Position numbers and translations under genes: made by a program
Shown here: positions 48,746-60,180 of the stretch, piece after piece
Layout of the letters: the number at the start of each line of letters is the position of its first letter
Position numbering within the stretch: position 1 is the first letter of the stretch
Assembly (NCBI GenBank): GCA_964006375.1
Contig: OZ023265.1
Span: 165,504,118-165,568,117 of the forward strand
Length of the DNA: 64,000 nucleotides
Source of the DNA: Tillus elongatus
Taxonomy: Eukaryota; Arthropoda; Insecta; Coleoptera; Cleridae
Reading direction: 5' to 3'
Notes under the pieces: generated by a model
What the model was told of the DNA's origin: nothing
Databases searched by the model: none
What the model saw: the letters and a program-made list of their open reading frames with translations, nothing else

Positions 48746-49275
48746 AATATGGCGGTTTGCTCATGCGCAAACCCAACTTTGTTGGTTTTTAGGTTAGCCC
48801 TCACGTGTTTGGCATCATGTTACTCGCCGCGACGAGTGAAATTCAAATATAGCATTTGCGCATGCGCAAACCCAACTTTGTTAATAGTGGACGTAGAGGT
48901 ATAGTGTTTGGTATCATGGTAATCGCCTCGATGAGTAGAATTTAAATACGGCAGTTTGCGCATGCGCAAACCAACTTTGTTATTAAGCGGTGTAGAGGTA
49001 TAATGTTTGGTATCATGGTAATCGTCTCGATGAGTGGAATTCAAAGATGGCGGTTTGCGCATGAGCAAACCAGCTTTTATATTAAGCGGTGTAGAGGTAT
49101 AGTGTTTGGTGTCATGTTACTTGTCTCGACAAGTAGAATTCAAATATGGCAGTTTTCGCATGCGCAAAATAACTTTTTGAGTTTTTAAGTAAACCCCCAC
49201 GTGTTTGTTTCATGTTAATCGTCTTGATAAGTAGAATTCTAAAATAGTACACACGCATGCGCAGACCAACTTTTT
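48745..49275. repeat. ~99-bp tandem array with NRF-1-type palindromes, six units
   Basis: The 7-mer CATGCGC (or one mismatch) recurs at 48762, 48861, 48961, 49060, 49159 and 49256. Each lies in a TTTGCGCATGCGCAAA-like palindrome preceded by aa.ATGGCGGTTT and followed by ccaactttgtt. Periods are 97-100 bp. The units also share tagaggtatagtgtttggt and tcg.gatgagt.gaattcaa. TGCGCATGCGCA is the known NRF-1/EWG binding consensus; its use here is inference. The small ORFs across the array have no domain. Confidence 0.9.
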
Positions 49276-49353
49276 TTTTATTTTGGTGTGAAGGAGACAA
49301 GATTTAGATGCTGGAGGTAAACAATGAACACAAGAGGCACTATTTTTCAAATA

Positions 49354-49359
49354 TTTATT
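49354..49359 (-). terminator. Putative poly(A) signal for the hemopexin-like unit
   Basis: AATAAA on the minus strand, about 45 nt beyond the TAG at 49403-49405. Confidence 0.45.
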
Positions 49360-49402
49360 AACAATATGTCACACATTTTATTAAATTATTAAATGTAATA
49401 AG

Positions 49403-50129
49403 CTACAAATAATCTTCATAGTCTTCATCTAGGACATCTTTGAAAGTGGTTAGTTTCTGCAAAAGTTTTTGCAGTTGTTCAAAAACAGTTTCACTCGGGC
49501 ATTGTATACCAAATATAGCAGGGTCAAAAGGTGCCACCTTGTTTAATATGTTGGTGAATTTGTTAAATTCAAAATATCGTTTATTACGGAAAAAGTACAA
49601 CATACCATTGGTGTAGCGAAAAACGCTTTCGATGTTTGATGGAATGTCCGGGTAGAGGTCTGATGTAAATCCAGCTTGTAAAGTTGAAAACTTAAATCCA
49701 TAATCGGTTACTATTAGATGCATGTTGTCATCATGAAATAGAATGGTTTGACCCGTTGACTGCTATATTCAGTTTTTTAATACTTTTAAGCCCCATATTC
49801 ACAAATGTATTATGATAACGAAGGTGAAAACTTGGATAAGCAATCAAAAATACGCTGCCATTAATAAATATAACAATATCACGATTTGGTTTTTGATCAA
49901 TAGCATCCACTTTTACCAGGTTGTTACCCAACGCAGGTATCCACTCAGTGATCAACTTTGGAGCTCCATACGGTGCTTTCATATTGTTTAAAGGTATAAT
50001 CCAGACCCATTTCATATAAAACACATACAACTTATGATTTATAATTAAGAACGTACTTATTCTATTTATATATTGACACAAGTCGGGAGCCTCTGAATTC
50101 GTTGGTCTGGTAACGGTTGTTTTAGTTAA
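49403..50129 (-). pseudogene. Hemopexin-like domain, probable last exon, one frameshift
   Basis: Minus strand: a Thr-rich stretch (TLTKTTVTRPTNSEA), PDLCQYINRISTFL, then repeats of the hemopexin type: HKLYVFYMKWVWIIPL, LVKVDAIDQKPNRDIVIF, NGSVFLIAYPSFHL, IESVFRYTNGMLYFF and NKRYFEFNKF. It closes with FGIQCPSE and an acidic tail EDYEDYL. The Cys in PDLC and the Cys in GIQC suit the disulfide that closes a four-bladed hemopexin propeller. A Thr-rich hinge before PDLC recalls matrix metalloproteinases. A +1 shift lies at about 49745 (VNGSN / ILFHDDN). If it is real, this is a pseudogene; if it is a sequencing error, it is an intact exon. A polyadenylation signal follows. Confidence 0.65.
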
Positions 50130-50195
50130 CGTATCTCAACTGGTACAGTGGCGTTATGCTTGCCTCCTACGCAGAAAGTTCCGAGATCGATATCT
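50118..50195 (+). repeat. tRNA-like sequence (Arg-CCU-like), probably SINE or pseudo-tRNA
   Basis: It reads cgtatctcaactggtacagt, then tgcttgcctcctacgcagaa and agttccgagatcgat. The layout follows tRNA D arm, anticodon loop CTCCTAC (anticodon CCT) and T arm, but the T loop and acceptor stem are imperfect. It lies at the start of the hemopexin-like exon on the opposite strand. Confidence 0.4.
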
Positions 50196-50660
50196 GGTCA
50201 ATGAATTTAAGGATTCTTTTGTTTCACTTTGACATTTAGAGAGACAGTAGTGTACAAATTTCATACGTTTTGAAAAAAACGTGATTTGTGTTAAAATGCT
50301 CGAATAACTTTGTCACCTTTCACTCTAAACTTAAAATTTTCAGCAGAGATTTTGTTATTGTTGATATTGAATTTATATTAAGAAAATCCACTAACAGAGA
50401 ACTTGTTTTTAAAAGCTTTTTTACCTGTTGGAAAACCCGGTTTGACAAAAAAGAAATCATTCAGGCGATTAGTAAGGAAAAACAACTGTTACGTTTATAA
50501 TTTGGCAGACTTTACTTTTCTAAATATGAATTTTCTTTTGGAAATCTTTTGTATAACTGTAATGAAATTTGTAATACAAGTTTCTTTTAAAGAGACTTAC
50601 ACTATCTATGAATAAACCATAATTTATTTTCTAGCTTCATAGAAAATTGAGTTTTGGGCA
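50196..50660. other. Intergenic or intron, nothing recognised
   Basis: Two 70-codon plus-strand ORFs overlap without domains. Confidence 0.35.
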
Positions 50661-50866
50661 TTTTTCTCAAAAGGAGTTAGAATACGTTCGATGGTAACAC
50701 TTTCAAAAGAATTCTTTAAATGCGCGTACTAGGACCTCTAAAGTCGATCTTCAACGTCTCTGTGAGTTTAAAGTATTAACTTTAATAATATGCCGTAAAA
50801 GAATAGTGTACAGTGCTTATAAAAATTCACTACTATAATGCATTTGCTGCGTCCAGAATTTTTTTA
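50660..50866 (+). repeat. Short ACGCAGC-ended element, partner of 2205-2408
   Basis: It has cactttcaaaagaattcttt, acctctaaagtcgatcttca, aatatgccgtaaaa and atttgctgcgtccaga, the reverse complement of the block at 2205-2408. Confidence 0.6.
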
Positions 50867-51530
50867 TTCTACTTTCTGTTTAAGCTTAAATAAAATTTCC
50901 AATGGAAATTTGTATTTGTAATACAATTGACCTCGGGATGAAACAGAAAAGAACGCTTTACTGTAACTGAAGGAAATAATAACTTTGAAAAAATTATAGT
51001 TAATAGAAAAATACCTTGTGTAGGATGTGAAACTTGTTTATTTGACAAACACACAGATAAATTTAGCATCCGAGGATGAAAACCTCTAAACTACTTAACT
51101 ACTATATTACCACAATTTCTCATGAGCGCAGTATAAAGTTGACGCAAATGTACGCACGTCATTTTAAGTGTCAAGCAGTGTGAGTGCATAAAACAAGAAA
51201 GGTAGATAATTAAAGAGACATACGGGGGTAATGTTGCGGGATCCTTTTGATGGTGGTTGTGGCTCCGCCCGCAGACACAAAACCAACACACACACATCTT
51301 ATCATATTCGGGCTCTATGATGCTTCTCTCTCTGTGTGTTCATTATTGATAATTTATACATTCGCGCTTATCTGTAAACTCTACCACCCATTATTATAAT
51401 TGATAACTATCTCTTCTAACCTCGGGAATATTTCCGTAACACTGTGAAGAGATTATTAATGAGGCAAGTTGATATGAATTTTAGTGAACATTGGTATTAC
51501 TTTTTCTAAAACATAAAGCAAAATTACCCA
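50867..51530. other. Apparently unique DNA, no gene seen
   Basis: It includes a short ggctccgcccgcagac GC-box-like stretch at about 51261. No ORF of note. Confidence 0.35.
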
Positions 51531-51535
51531 AAAAA

Positions 51536-51862
51536 AAGTCTGGACGCAGCAAGTGCATTATGGTAGTGAATTTTCATTAAAATGTTTTTAATAGCAAAAA
51601 TGTGTGTTTTTTTAAGGAAGCAGGCATCAAATTTGGTTACCAGTATAACCTAAATAGTAAAAAAAATGTGCCATGTTTTATCAAAATAACTTTATTGTTT
51701 GAAAATGTACAAAAATTTCCGAAAGTAAACTTAAAGTGTTCCCGAAAAAACTCGTTTCTTGGTCAACATTATAGGTTAATAGCAAATTGAGCCATTCAAA
51801 TATGAAGCATTTGATCAAAATTTGCTACCATAACGCACGCGCTGCGTCCAGAATTTGTTTTC
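51536..51862 (+). mobile_element. Small inverted-repeat element (ACGCAGC family), complete copy
   Basis: The left end AAAGTCTGGACGCAGCAAGT...GTAGTGAATTTT is inverted at the right end (aaaatttgctaccataacgc, acgcgctgcgtccaga). The terminal inverted repeats are about 40 bp with a few mismatches. The ~325-bp interior (cagtataacctaaatagt, ttccgaaagtaaacttaaag) is shared with 55940-56262 and 63320-63622. Non-coding, MITE-like. Superfamily unknown because the target duplication is unclear. Confidence 0.8.
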
Positions 51863-52656
51863 TTACAAACATGTACTATATTTCAATGGAAAATGCAAAA
51901 ATGCAATAACTAAGGTGTGTTTGATTTTAAAAAAAAGGAAATTTTGTATTACCAAAGACTTATGGGCCCAGCCTGTGATTGTAGAAATAATTTTTTAATA
52001 TTTAGCTCAAGACACCCTATAATTAATGTATACATGTTTTTCATATATTGTATAATGACGGATATATTTAACTTTATTAATTTTTTACGAAAAAACGACA
52101 AAAATTATATGCCATTAAACGATAAACTCTATAGCTGAGACTATTGCCAAGCATCAGAGAAATGGTCTATTTGAAATGATTTTTCTGGGAACATTTTAGT
52201 AAAATGAAGGGCAATGACTGTTGAAACTAAGACTTCAGGGTTCGTAACACATTCTTCTTAAAACATTTTCTTTCCACAGCCCGTATTAGATTCAAGTTCT
52301 TTGCCTAAATGTTGCCAATTTCGACGTTTAAAATCGCGACTTAGAGGTTTTGACGAAAACCCCAATTTATTTTCGTTAAATGCCTATAACTTTTTTGCTT
52401 TTGACCTACAGAGCTAACTTTTGGTAGATAATTTACCAATAATTGTATAAACCCGTGTACCAAATTTGGTTTCCCTTACTTTGTTATTTTTGAAGATATA
52501 ATTTTCTTTCGAAAGAAAAAAAAATTCGGGTAAACTTGGGCCGATTTTCCTGGCTAACAAACTTATCCAAGCCATTTGCAAAAGGAAGGTATTCCCCAAA
52601 TCTGATCAAAATCGGCCCATTGTTTTTTGAGTTATCGGTGTGATATATACATACAT

Positions 52657-52660
<4 letters not shown>
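51863..52660 (+). repeat. Family X, long copy
   Basis: Same order of phrases as 8575-9303, from accaaagacttatgggccca to ttgagttatcggtgtgatat, ending at (AT)n. It follows the MITE-like element directly, as at 26262 and 63622. Confidence 0.75.

Positions 52661-52735
<75 letters not shown>
52661..52735. repeat. (AT)n microsatellite between family X and LINE F
   Basis: About 37 AT units. Confidence 0.97.
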
Positions 52736-52740
<5 letters not shown>

Positions 52741-55187
52741 CATGAGGGTTCACAGCCTAAATACTATCGTACCGTGGGTGTCGACAAAGACGAAAGAGGC
52801 AACTTGTTAATTCTGGACTTGAAGGTTTGGAGGTTCGGAGGAGAAGGAAAAACATGTGCAGCCAGGAATTCCACAACTTGCAAGTCATCTGGACAAAAGA
52901 GCGGGCATAACAAGATGTTCTATGTCTGGTGCCCTGGACAGTAAAAGGGTGCATTCGCTCTCTTCCACTGTTGGGTCTGTTAGGGGCAGCAGGTGGAGGA
53001 ACTATGGAAGAAAGCTCATCCGAGCAGCGCCCGTGCAGATATCTATAAAAGAGAGAAAGAAGTCTCCAACGGAGGCACGTCTCTGGGCAAGGGACGCCAG
53101 CTTTTGGGTGAGTTTAGGTTCACCGATGAGACGTATATCTCAATTCGGAATGGAGTCCAGGATAGCGAGTGTAGAAGCGGAAGCGGCATCCCAGATGTGG
53201 GAGCAGTATTCGAGGTTTGGCCTTATCTGTGAAGTATATAAAGTACAGAGTTTAGCTAGTGAAAAGTATTTGCGAGCCCGGAAGGTGAAACCTCATTTTT
53301 TAGCAGCCGCTACTGCAATTGATGTCAGATGTTGGTGCCAATTGAGATTTCGATCCACAGAAATACCAACAAGTGAAAAGTACTCATTACTTTGAATAAC
53401 TTGGTTGTTCATTGTGATGGGTCTAAGGCTGGTGTATCTCTCATGAGATAGAAAGCAAGACTGAGATTTGGTGGAGTTGAATTACACAAGCTATCTACTT
53501 CCCCAGTCTAATATTTATTGGAGATCCACAGAGACATATCCCTCCCTGAGTCTGCGATCCTCATCTAATTGTGCTAAAGAGACAGGCTTAGAACATTGTA
53601 TATTTGAATGGAGGGTGCTATCGTCTGCCTAACTTATAAGTGGGTTGTATGTGCTAGAGAGGAGGTCATTTAATTGGAAAAGAAACAAAGTAGGGGCTAA
53701 AGCTGAATCTTGGGGGATTCCTGCGTTAATTGGATACAGTTTGGAGGAATGACCATCCATGACAACAGACGATCTCCGGCTGGACAGGAGATTTGCTCCC
53801 CAGGTACAGAGTTTTGGTGGTAGACCATAGGCCGGAAGTTTATTAAGCAGCGCTGCGTGCCAGGCCTGGTCGAATGCTTTGGATATGTCTAGACGACAAT
53901 CTGGGATTCACCGTGTAGTTCCATAGACTTATTCCAAGAATGGGTGACAAAGGAAAGGAAGTCGGCAGTTGATCAGCGCTGACGGAGTCCATACTGCCTG
54001 CCGTGGATTAGACTGTGTTTTTCAAGAAATTTTAGTAATTCGGTGTTTATATACTTTTACATCACTTTAGAGACGACTGAAAGGAGAGAAATAGGTCTGG
54101 AGTTGCTAGGAAGCGCTTTGGATCCTTTCTTGGAGACGGGTTATACTCAAGCAGTTTTCGAGTTACTAGGGAATATGCCTCTATCGTAGGATATCTGAAA
54201 CAGACGAGTCAGGGCAGTAGCAAGTTCTGGTGCGCATTTTTTGAGAACAATTGCTGGGATCTCGTCAAGACCAGAGGCTTTCCTGGTATTAAGAGAAGAG
54301 AGCATCTTTCGTGCCTTTTTTAGTTTTGAAAATGATATCCGTCATTTTATGCGCGACATTGGGGACTGTTGGTGGTTGAACATTTGGAGGTGCGTTGAGA
54401 GTAGAATTATCGGCGAACAACGAGGCAAAAAGCTCAGCTTTGCCCGGGGCGGTAGAAACAATTTTATCACCTGAAACAAGAGGTGGGAACATGCTCTTGC
54501 AAAAATTATTCCCAATAGATTTAGCAAGAGTCCAGAAGTGTTTGTTGCCATTGGAGCTTAATTAAAATTCTGTTTTTGATGCGTGGATTAAACGACTTTT
54601 TTTCCTCAGACAGAATGCGGACATAGAGGTTTCTTGCGTCGTTAAATGCTTGACGGTTTTCTTGACTGCGATTGTGTAGAAGCGTTTTGTGAGCTTTGAA
54701 ATTTTCAAGTCTGGCCTTGTCACAGGATTTAGAGAACCAGGGCTTTTGAGTGGCTGAGGAGGTTTTCTGTGTACGTGGAATAAATAATTATATGCCAGCT
54801 TGGATAATTTCGCTGACATTTGTGAGATATCAGAGGGGTCAGGATGAGAGAAGCAGACAGCCGCCCATGAAAATGAGAAAAAGTAATCCCGCATTTCGTC
54901 TCAGTTTGCAGAGTTTTAGTGCCAAACGATACGTGTGTATGATGACTGTGTGACCTCGGGTTGCATTGCGCAGGAAGCAGTGCCCATGCCGTGGTCTGAG
55001 CGACCAAGTGGGGCGGTGACTGATGTCTTATAGCATTCCGGTTTTGTTAGTAAGAAGGAAATCCAAGAGATTTAGGCTGTATGTTGGGATGCGAGGAAGT
55101 AAGTAGGTTGCTGAACCATATTGGCTAAAGAATTGCTGACTGCAAAGGCCTCCGCTGCTCTCCCTTGTGGATCGGTTTTTGAAGATC
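52736..55187 (-). mobile_element. LINE copy F, 5'-truncated in the endonuclease
   Basis: Minus strand from the endonuclease end (AVSNSLANMVQQPTYFLASQ) through MRDYFFSFSWAAVCFSHPD, the linker, MFPPLVSGDKIVSTAPGKAE, the RT region around 53640 where motif C is disrupted, to the 3' end (HPFTVQGTRHRTSCYARSF at about 52900). Very many frameshifts. Truncation lies within about 20 bp of the equivalent site in LINE B. The 3' end adjoins (AT)n. Confidence 0.9.
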
Positions 55188-55935
55188 TACGGAGATGCGT
55201 ATTTGCATTATAAATAGTCACCCATCTATCAAAATTTAGGTCTGTATGTGAAAAAACAAGAAGATTATAGTCATGTAAAGAGAAAAAAATGTGGGGTTTT
55301 CCTCTAAACGCCAAAGTCGCGATTTGAAACGTCAAAATTCACAACATTCAGGCAACGAACCTGAAACAAATACGAATTATGTAACGAAAATGTCGCAAGA
55401 AGAGTGTTCTTTAAGTTTCAGCTTCAAACGTCATTGTCCTTTATTTACCAAAAATATTTACAGAAAAATCATTTTAAATAGACCTTTCCTCTGATGCTTT
55501 GGCTGTAGGTTTAGTTACGTTGATGCTTTGGCTGTACGTTTGGTCAAGTTTATTGTTTAACGGTCTATAATTTTTAGTTAATTTTTGTAGAAAGAAATCG
55601 TTAATGAGGAGACCGCGATTTTTGAATTTTCAAAAAGATTTCTTCAAGTGAGCGCAAATGAGGACCCCCAGAATCCAGATCCAGATTTAGTTTTAGTTTT
55701 TTATCTGTTTTCATATATACAAGGTGACGCATTTTTACGGCAAAGCTCAATATAATTGTTATTATAGAAGACACGAGAAAAAATTGTAATTGTAATTTGT
55801 GGGTGTCTTAAGCTGCATCTTATAAAAATATTTTGACAATCCATTGTCGTTGGTGATCAATATTATTGTTTTTTTCAAACACCATTATATTATTGCATTT
55901 TTGCATTTTTTTATTGAAATATGATGCGTGTTTGT
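55188..55935 (-). repeat. Family X, reversed copy lacking its AT tract
   Basis: On the plus strand: taaacgccaaagtcgcgatt, tcattgtcctttatttacc, ttttaaatagacctttcctc, tcttcaagtgagcgcaaatg, gtgacgcatttttacggcaa, ttggtgatcaatattattg. Same reversed order as 31680-32210. Confidence 0.65.
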
Positions 55936-55939
55936 AAAG

Positions 55940-56262
55940 AAAAAAATTCGAGACGCGGTAAGTGCGTTTTGGTAGCGAATTTTCATTAAATCTTTCAAAT
56001 TTCAATAACTCGATTTGCTATGTTCCTAAGGTTTGTTAGCTAAGAAACAAGTTTTCCCGGAAACATTTAAAGTTTATTTTCGGAAAATTTTTGTACATCT
56101 TCAAACAATATGTAATTTTGATAAAATATTGGACACTGTTTCTACTATATAGGTTATACCGGTAACCAGATTATGCCTGCTCGCATTAGAAAGACATATT
56201 TGCTATTAAAAACATTTCCATGAAAATTCACTTCCATAACGCACCTGCTGCGTCCAGACTTT
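55940..56262 (-). mobile_element. Small inverted-repeat element (ACGCAGC family), second copy
   Basis: The left end reads attcgagacgcggtaagtgc and the right end gaaaattcacttccataacg then cacctgctgcgtccagac. The interior is the reverse complement of 51560-51835 with about 15-20% differences. It sits at the end of a reversed family X copy, mirroring the arrangement at 51536. Confidence 0.78.
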
Positions 56263-56330
56263 TCTTATGATTTGACAGGTTTTTATGAAAATTTGTTACC
56301 ACAGCGCAGATGCTGTGTTCAGACTTTTTT
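56263..56330 (-). repeat. Solo ACGCAGC-type terminus
   Basis: ttatgaaaatttgttaccac followed by cagatgctgtgttcagac is an extra terminus motif directly after a complete element. Confidence 0.5.
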
Positions 56331-57600
56331 TTTTTCATAATTTTAGACGAGGTTATATTTCGCTGCGGTGAAGAAACATGACATTTTCAAGGTTAGTAAA
56401 CTTTTCAATTAAGAATATGCAACTAGAAATGTCGCTACGCTAATATATTTAACATTTAATGTGATTATCTTCAAACTTTATATTGTTGATATACGAAGAT
56501 AAATACAAATTAATGTAAGATACGAGTATGTTAAAATAAATGTCAAGCGTACCTGATTATAGCTATGTATATTGCAAACGTACATGGAATGATAATATAT
56601 ATCATCAAGTTTTATATCGCCCCACAAGAAACTGCTGGTACATGGATGTCACGATATTTAAATGCAAGTCAAATTTCTCCCAGTCACACAAAGTTGCACT
56701 TTAAACTTTTATGCATCATCCTACAAGCCATGGAAATAATTTTGTGTATTCCTGTCTTCCGCAGACATTTAGACGCTTCATACTTTTTACCCATGATACA
56801 AATAACGAGAGATATGATATTCAGACTACCTATTTTTACACCTGTCACGCGCATGGTGTCAAGTGGTGAGTCCAATGCAACAATAATATGCTGTCGTGCA
56901 GTGGGGTTTGACGTTTCATCACAACCTCTTAACAAATTACGTATTTTACTAATATTTAAGTGCATACAGTTGGAAGTAATAAAAATAAAAATGATGAAAT
57001 TTAGTACTGCGATCTATATTATCTAAAAAAGACAATATAGGCGTAACTTCAACCGCACTAAACTGACGTATAGAAACTTTTTGATTAAGAATGACTTTGT
57101 TTTAAGTGTGTAGTTGGACTTCTGTAACGTTACTCACTACGTGACGTCATAAGAGGGGGCGGGGCATATGATCAATATCATATCTCTTCTAAGTCATTAT
57201 ATCATGTTTTTTACCTGTCTAACAAATCCTTTATTATTTTTATAACTCGTTACTCCCCCTAAATTAAAACAGGAAAACTATTAATGATTTTGAATTATAT
57301 TAATGAAAATTCACTAACATACATCTTTGAAGAGGGCTCATAATACACAAGAACCTCTAAAAGGATTTAAAATAAGATAGAAGCCCAGAACAATGCGCTA
57401 GTCTCAGATTTTATCTCTAGCCGTTTACCGTTGGCATTTCGAAGTAGAGATTTGACTACCTTCTCAGCGATTTTCCTGTTTATCGGAAAACTACGCGTTA
57501 GCTTAAACACCGCCTTCTCATATCCTCTAAATCCCGACAGATCCTCGTAAAGTCTCCGGGATTCCAAAAGATTTACAGAATCTCATAAAACTTTAACGAT
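56331..57600. other. No supported gene
   Basis: Overlapping ORFs lie at 56565-57026 (+, 153 codons) and 56684-56965 (-, 93 codons; contains NLLRGCDETSNPTARQH). Neither shows a recognisable domain. The minus-strand one has the more protein-like composition and could be an old exon or element fragment. A cacgtgacgtcat-like stretch at about 57138 is CpG-containing. Confidence 0.35.
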
Positions 57601-58330
57601 TCAATAATTGGATCAGATTGTTCCACAAAAGTTAGAATCTGTAACATAACAGAAATTATATCGTTGGTTGAGTGGATGATGGGAATCTAATATCGCTGGC
57701 CCGCCTGGACGGCTGGTGATGTGAAGAGTTGAGGATGTTTGTCGTTTGTCATGTCAAGCGTGAGATGTTGAGAGGGAGGCCAAGAGTACGTGCGAATGGA
57801 ATCGAGAATTTTAAACCCACATTCCTTCATGAAAGTCTCTTAAAACAAATCAACTGTGTCTACAGTAGAGCCACCAGAGAGAAAAATTGTTGAGACGCTA
57901 AATCTGTTTACTCCTGTCTCTTGTCGCCAGTTACACAGAAACAAATTAAAAGCAACTTTGCCAGTAGAAAAGTACATACATCATACTATGCGGTTTACTG
58001 GCTTCTATTTTAATATTTTTATATAATAAACATTTATTATTGACTACATACATACTTGGAGACTGCTTCTCTGGCTTCACAGTGAAGCCAGAGAAGTAGT
58101 CTTCAAGTCTGTATGTAGTACGGACCAGTTTCACTAAGTAAGGGCAACAACAATCAATGAATTTATTATTGAATAAATATAGCCTCCAAGAAAAGCTTAT
58201 TTATCAAAACTATAGGCTATAAAATTATTATTTTGTTTTACGATCTGTTTTTGAAGTTATTTTGATGCAGCTTAGAAACAGCAAATGGTGGATATTTGTT
58301 GCACTATCTACTAATTGTAATTTTTCAGGC
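57600..58330. other. Intergenic with a local inverted repeat at 58047-58120
   Basis: 58047-58081 (catacttggagactgcttct then ctggcttcac) and 58082-58116 (its near-perfect reverse complement) form a hairpin of about 34-bp arms. Otherwise nothing recognised. Confidence 0.5.
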
Positions 58331-58720
58331 GCTCAAGAATCGTTATTTTCTTTGAAGTCGAACTTTTTTTTTAATGTCGGCCTATTTCCGCGACTATGTC
58401 CGATTACCGACGCCAGGGAGCAGTTTCACCTCACTATCCTGGAAATTTTGCCGAACCCCAGCCTTTCTGTAAGGAGGCTAGGGATCTTTAACGTGCCCAA
58501 CTTTGCATGGACATGTGACCGACACCTTTACGACTCCCCTCCCTCCAAGGGCGGAACATGCAGATATTCAGCTTGCTTAAATACAATGCCAAAACCTCAG
58601 TTGATGTTAATTTAATACAGTTTTTACTGAAAAAGTGAAAGGAAGACCCTATGAATCGAACCCAGTACCATTCGGTTCAGAGGCATACGTTCTTACCACT
58701 AAACTACCGAGGCTCCAGTT
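58330..58720 (-). repeat. tRNA-derived SINE
   Basis: On the minus strand it begins GGAGCCTCGGTAGTTTAGTG (A box) and has GGGTTCGATTC (B box) about 45 nt later. The body has gggcacgttaaagatcccta near 58470-58495, a central motif resembling conserved SINE body segments, and it ends in an A-rich run read as TTTT near 58355-58375. The 117-codon ORF across it on the plus strand is a by-product. Confidence 0.65.
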
Positions 58721-58841
58721 ATTTTCTTTTAATTTTAAATTTATATATTATTTAGATAAAGTTGTAGCACCTCTTATATAGCAAACTATATCATACTTCA
58801 CAAGGAATTACAACAATATATAACAACAACATTATATGCAA
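58721..58841. repeat. Left copy of a ~140-bp repeat flanking LINE G
   Basis: 58677-58815 (agaggcatacg...taccgaggctccagtt... gtagcacct) recurs at 61739-61880 with about 10% differences. Confidence 0.8.
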
Positions 58842-60175
58842 CAGTATATAAACACCGAATTACTAAATTTTCTTGAAAAACACAGTCTAATCCACGACAG
58901 GCAGTATGGACTCCGTCAGCGCAGATCAACTGCTGACCTCCTTTCCTTTGTCACCCATTCTTGGAACAAGTCTATGGAATTACAAGGTGAGTCCCAGATT
59001 ATCGCTCTAGACATATCCAAAGCATTCGACCAGGCCTGGCACGCAGCGCTGCTTAATAAACTTCCGGCCTATGGCCTACCACCAAAACCCTGTACTTGGA
59101 CAGCAAATTTTCTCTCAAACGGGAGCATTTCTGTTGTCGTGGATGGCCATTCCTCTAAACTGTATCCAATTAATGTAGGAGTTCCTCAAGGTTCAGCTCT
59201 AGCCCTACTTTTTTTCTGCTCCACATTAATGACCTCCTCTCTAGCACATCCAACCTAGTTCACAGTTACGCGGACGACAGCACCCTCCACTCAAATATAC
59301 AATATTCTAAGCCTGTGTTTTTAGCCCAATTAGATGAGTATCGCAGACTCATGGAGGGTTGTGTCTCTGTGGATCTCCAAAAAATATTAGACTGGGGAAG
59401 TAGAAATCTTGTGCAATTCAACTCCACCAAATCTCAGTCTTGCTTTCTATCTCATAAGAGATACACCAGCCCTAGACCCATCACAATGAACAACCAAGTT
59501 ATTCAAAGTAATGAGTCCTTTTCACTTGTTGGCAGTTCTGTGGATCGAAATCTCAATTGGCACCAAAATGTCACATCAATTGCAGAAGCGGCTGCTAAGA
59601 AATTAGGTTTCCTCTTCCGGGCCCGTAAATACTTTTCATCAGCTAATCTCTATACCTTATATACTTCACAAATAAGGCCAAACCTCGAATACTGCTCCCA
59701 CATTTGGGGTTCCACTGCCGCTTCTACACTCGCTATCCTAGACTCCATTCAGAAAAGAGCTATACGTCTTATCGGTGACCCTACCCTCACCCAAAGGTTT
59801 CCATCCCTTGCCCACGGACGTGCCGTTGGTGACCTCTCTCTCTTTTATAGATATCTGCACGGGCACTGCTCAGAGGAACTTTCTTCCATAGTTCCTCCAC
59901 CTGCTGCCCCCAACAGATCTACCAGGGGAACAGAGCAAATGCACCCTTTTACTGTCCAGGTCACCAGACATAGAACATCTTGTTATGCCCGCTCTCTTGT
60001 CCCGAGGACTTCCAAGTTGTGGAATTCCTTGCCGGCACATGTTTTCCGTCTCCTCCGAACTTCCAAACCTCCAAACCTCCAAGTCCAGAATTAACAAGTT
60101 GTCTCTTTCCTCGTTGTCGACATCCACGGTACGATAGTATTTAGGCTGTAAGCCCTGGTAGTGTATTGTTGAAAT
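58842..60175 (+). mobile_element. LINE copy G, 5'-truncated, best-preserved RT C-terminal half
   Basis: The plus strand opens in the RT fingers (NTELLNFLEKHSLIHDRQYG, LRQRRSTADLLSFVTHSWN), then ALDISKAFDQAWHAALLNK and VPQGSALA. One frameshift precedes motif C (HSYADDSTLHSN at about 59260). A 259-codon ORF from 59315 covers KILDWGSRNLVQFNSTKS, LVGSSVDRNLNWHQNVTS, KKLGFLFRARKYF, RPNLEYCSHIWGST and HPFTVQVTRHRTSCYARS. Its 3' end gttgaaatatata is the insertion site of rosa-like element 2. Confidence 0.92.
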
Positions 60176-60180
60176 ATATA

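Noticed and set aside
48745..49275. CRISPR array
   Set aside because: The ~99-bp units are contiguous tandem repeats without spacers, in a eukaryotic repeat landscape.
50118..50195. Functional tRNA-Arg gene
   Set aside because: Acceptor stem and T arm do not pair properly and no discriminator or terminator context is seen.
56565..57026. 153-codon plus-strand ORF
   Set aside because: No recognisable domain and overlapped by an equally plausible minus-strand ORF; described as unsupported.
58262..58615. 117-codon plus-strand ORF
   Set aside because: Lies antisense across a tRNA-derived SINE body.
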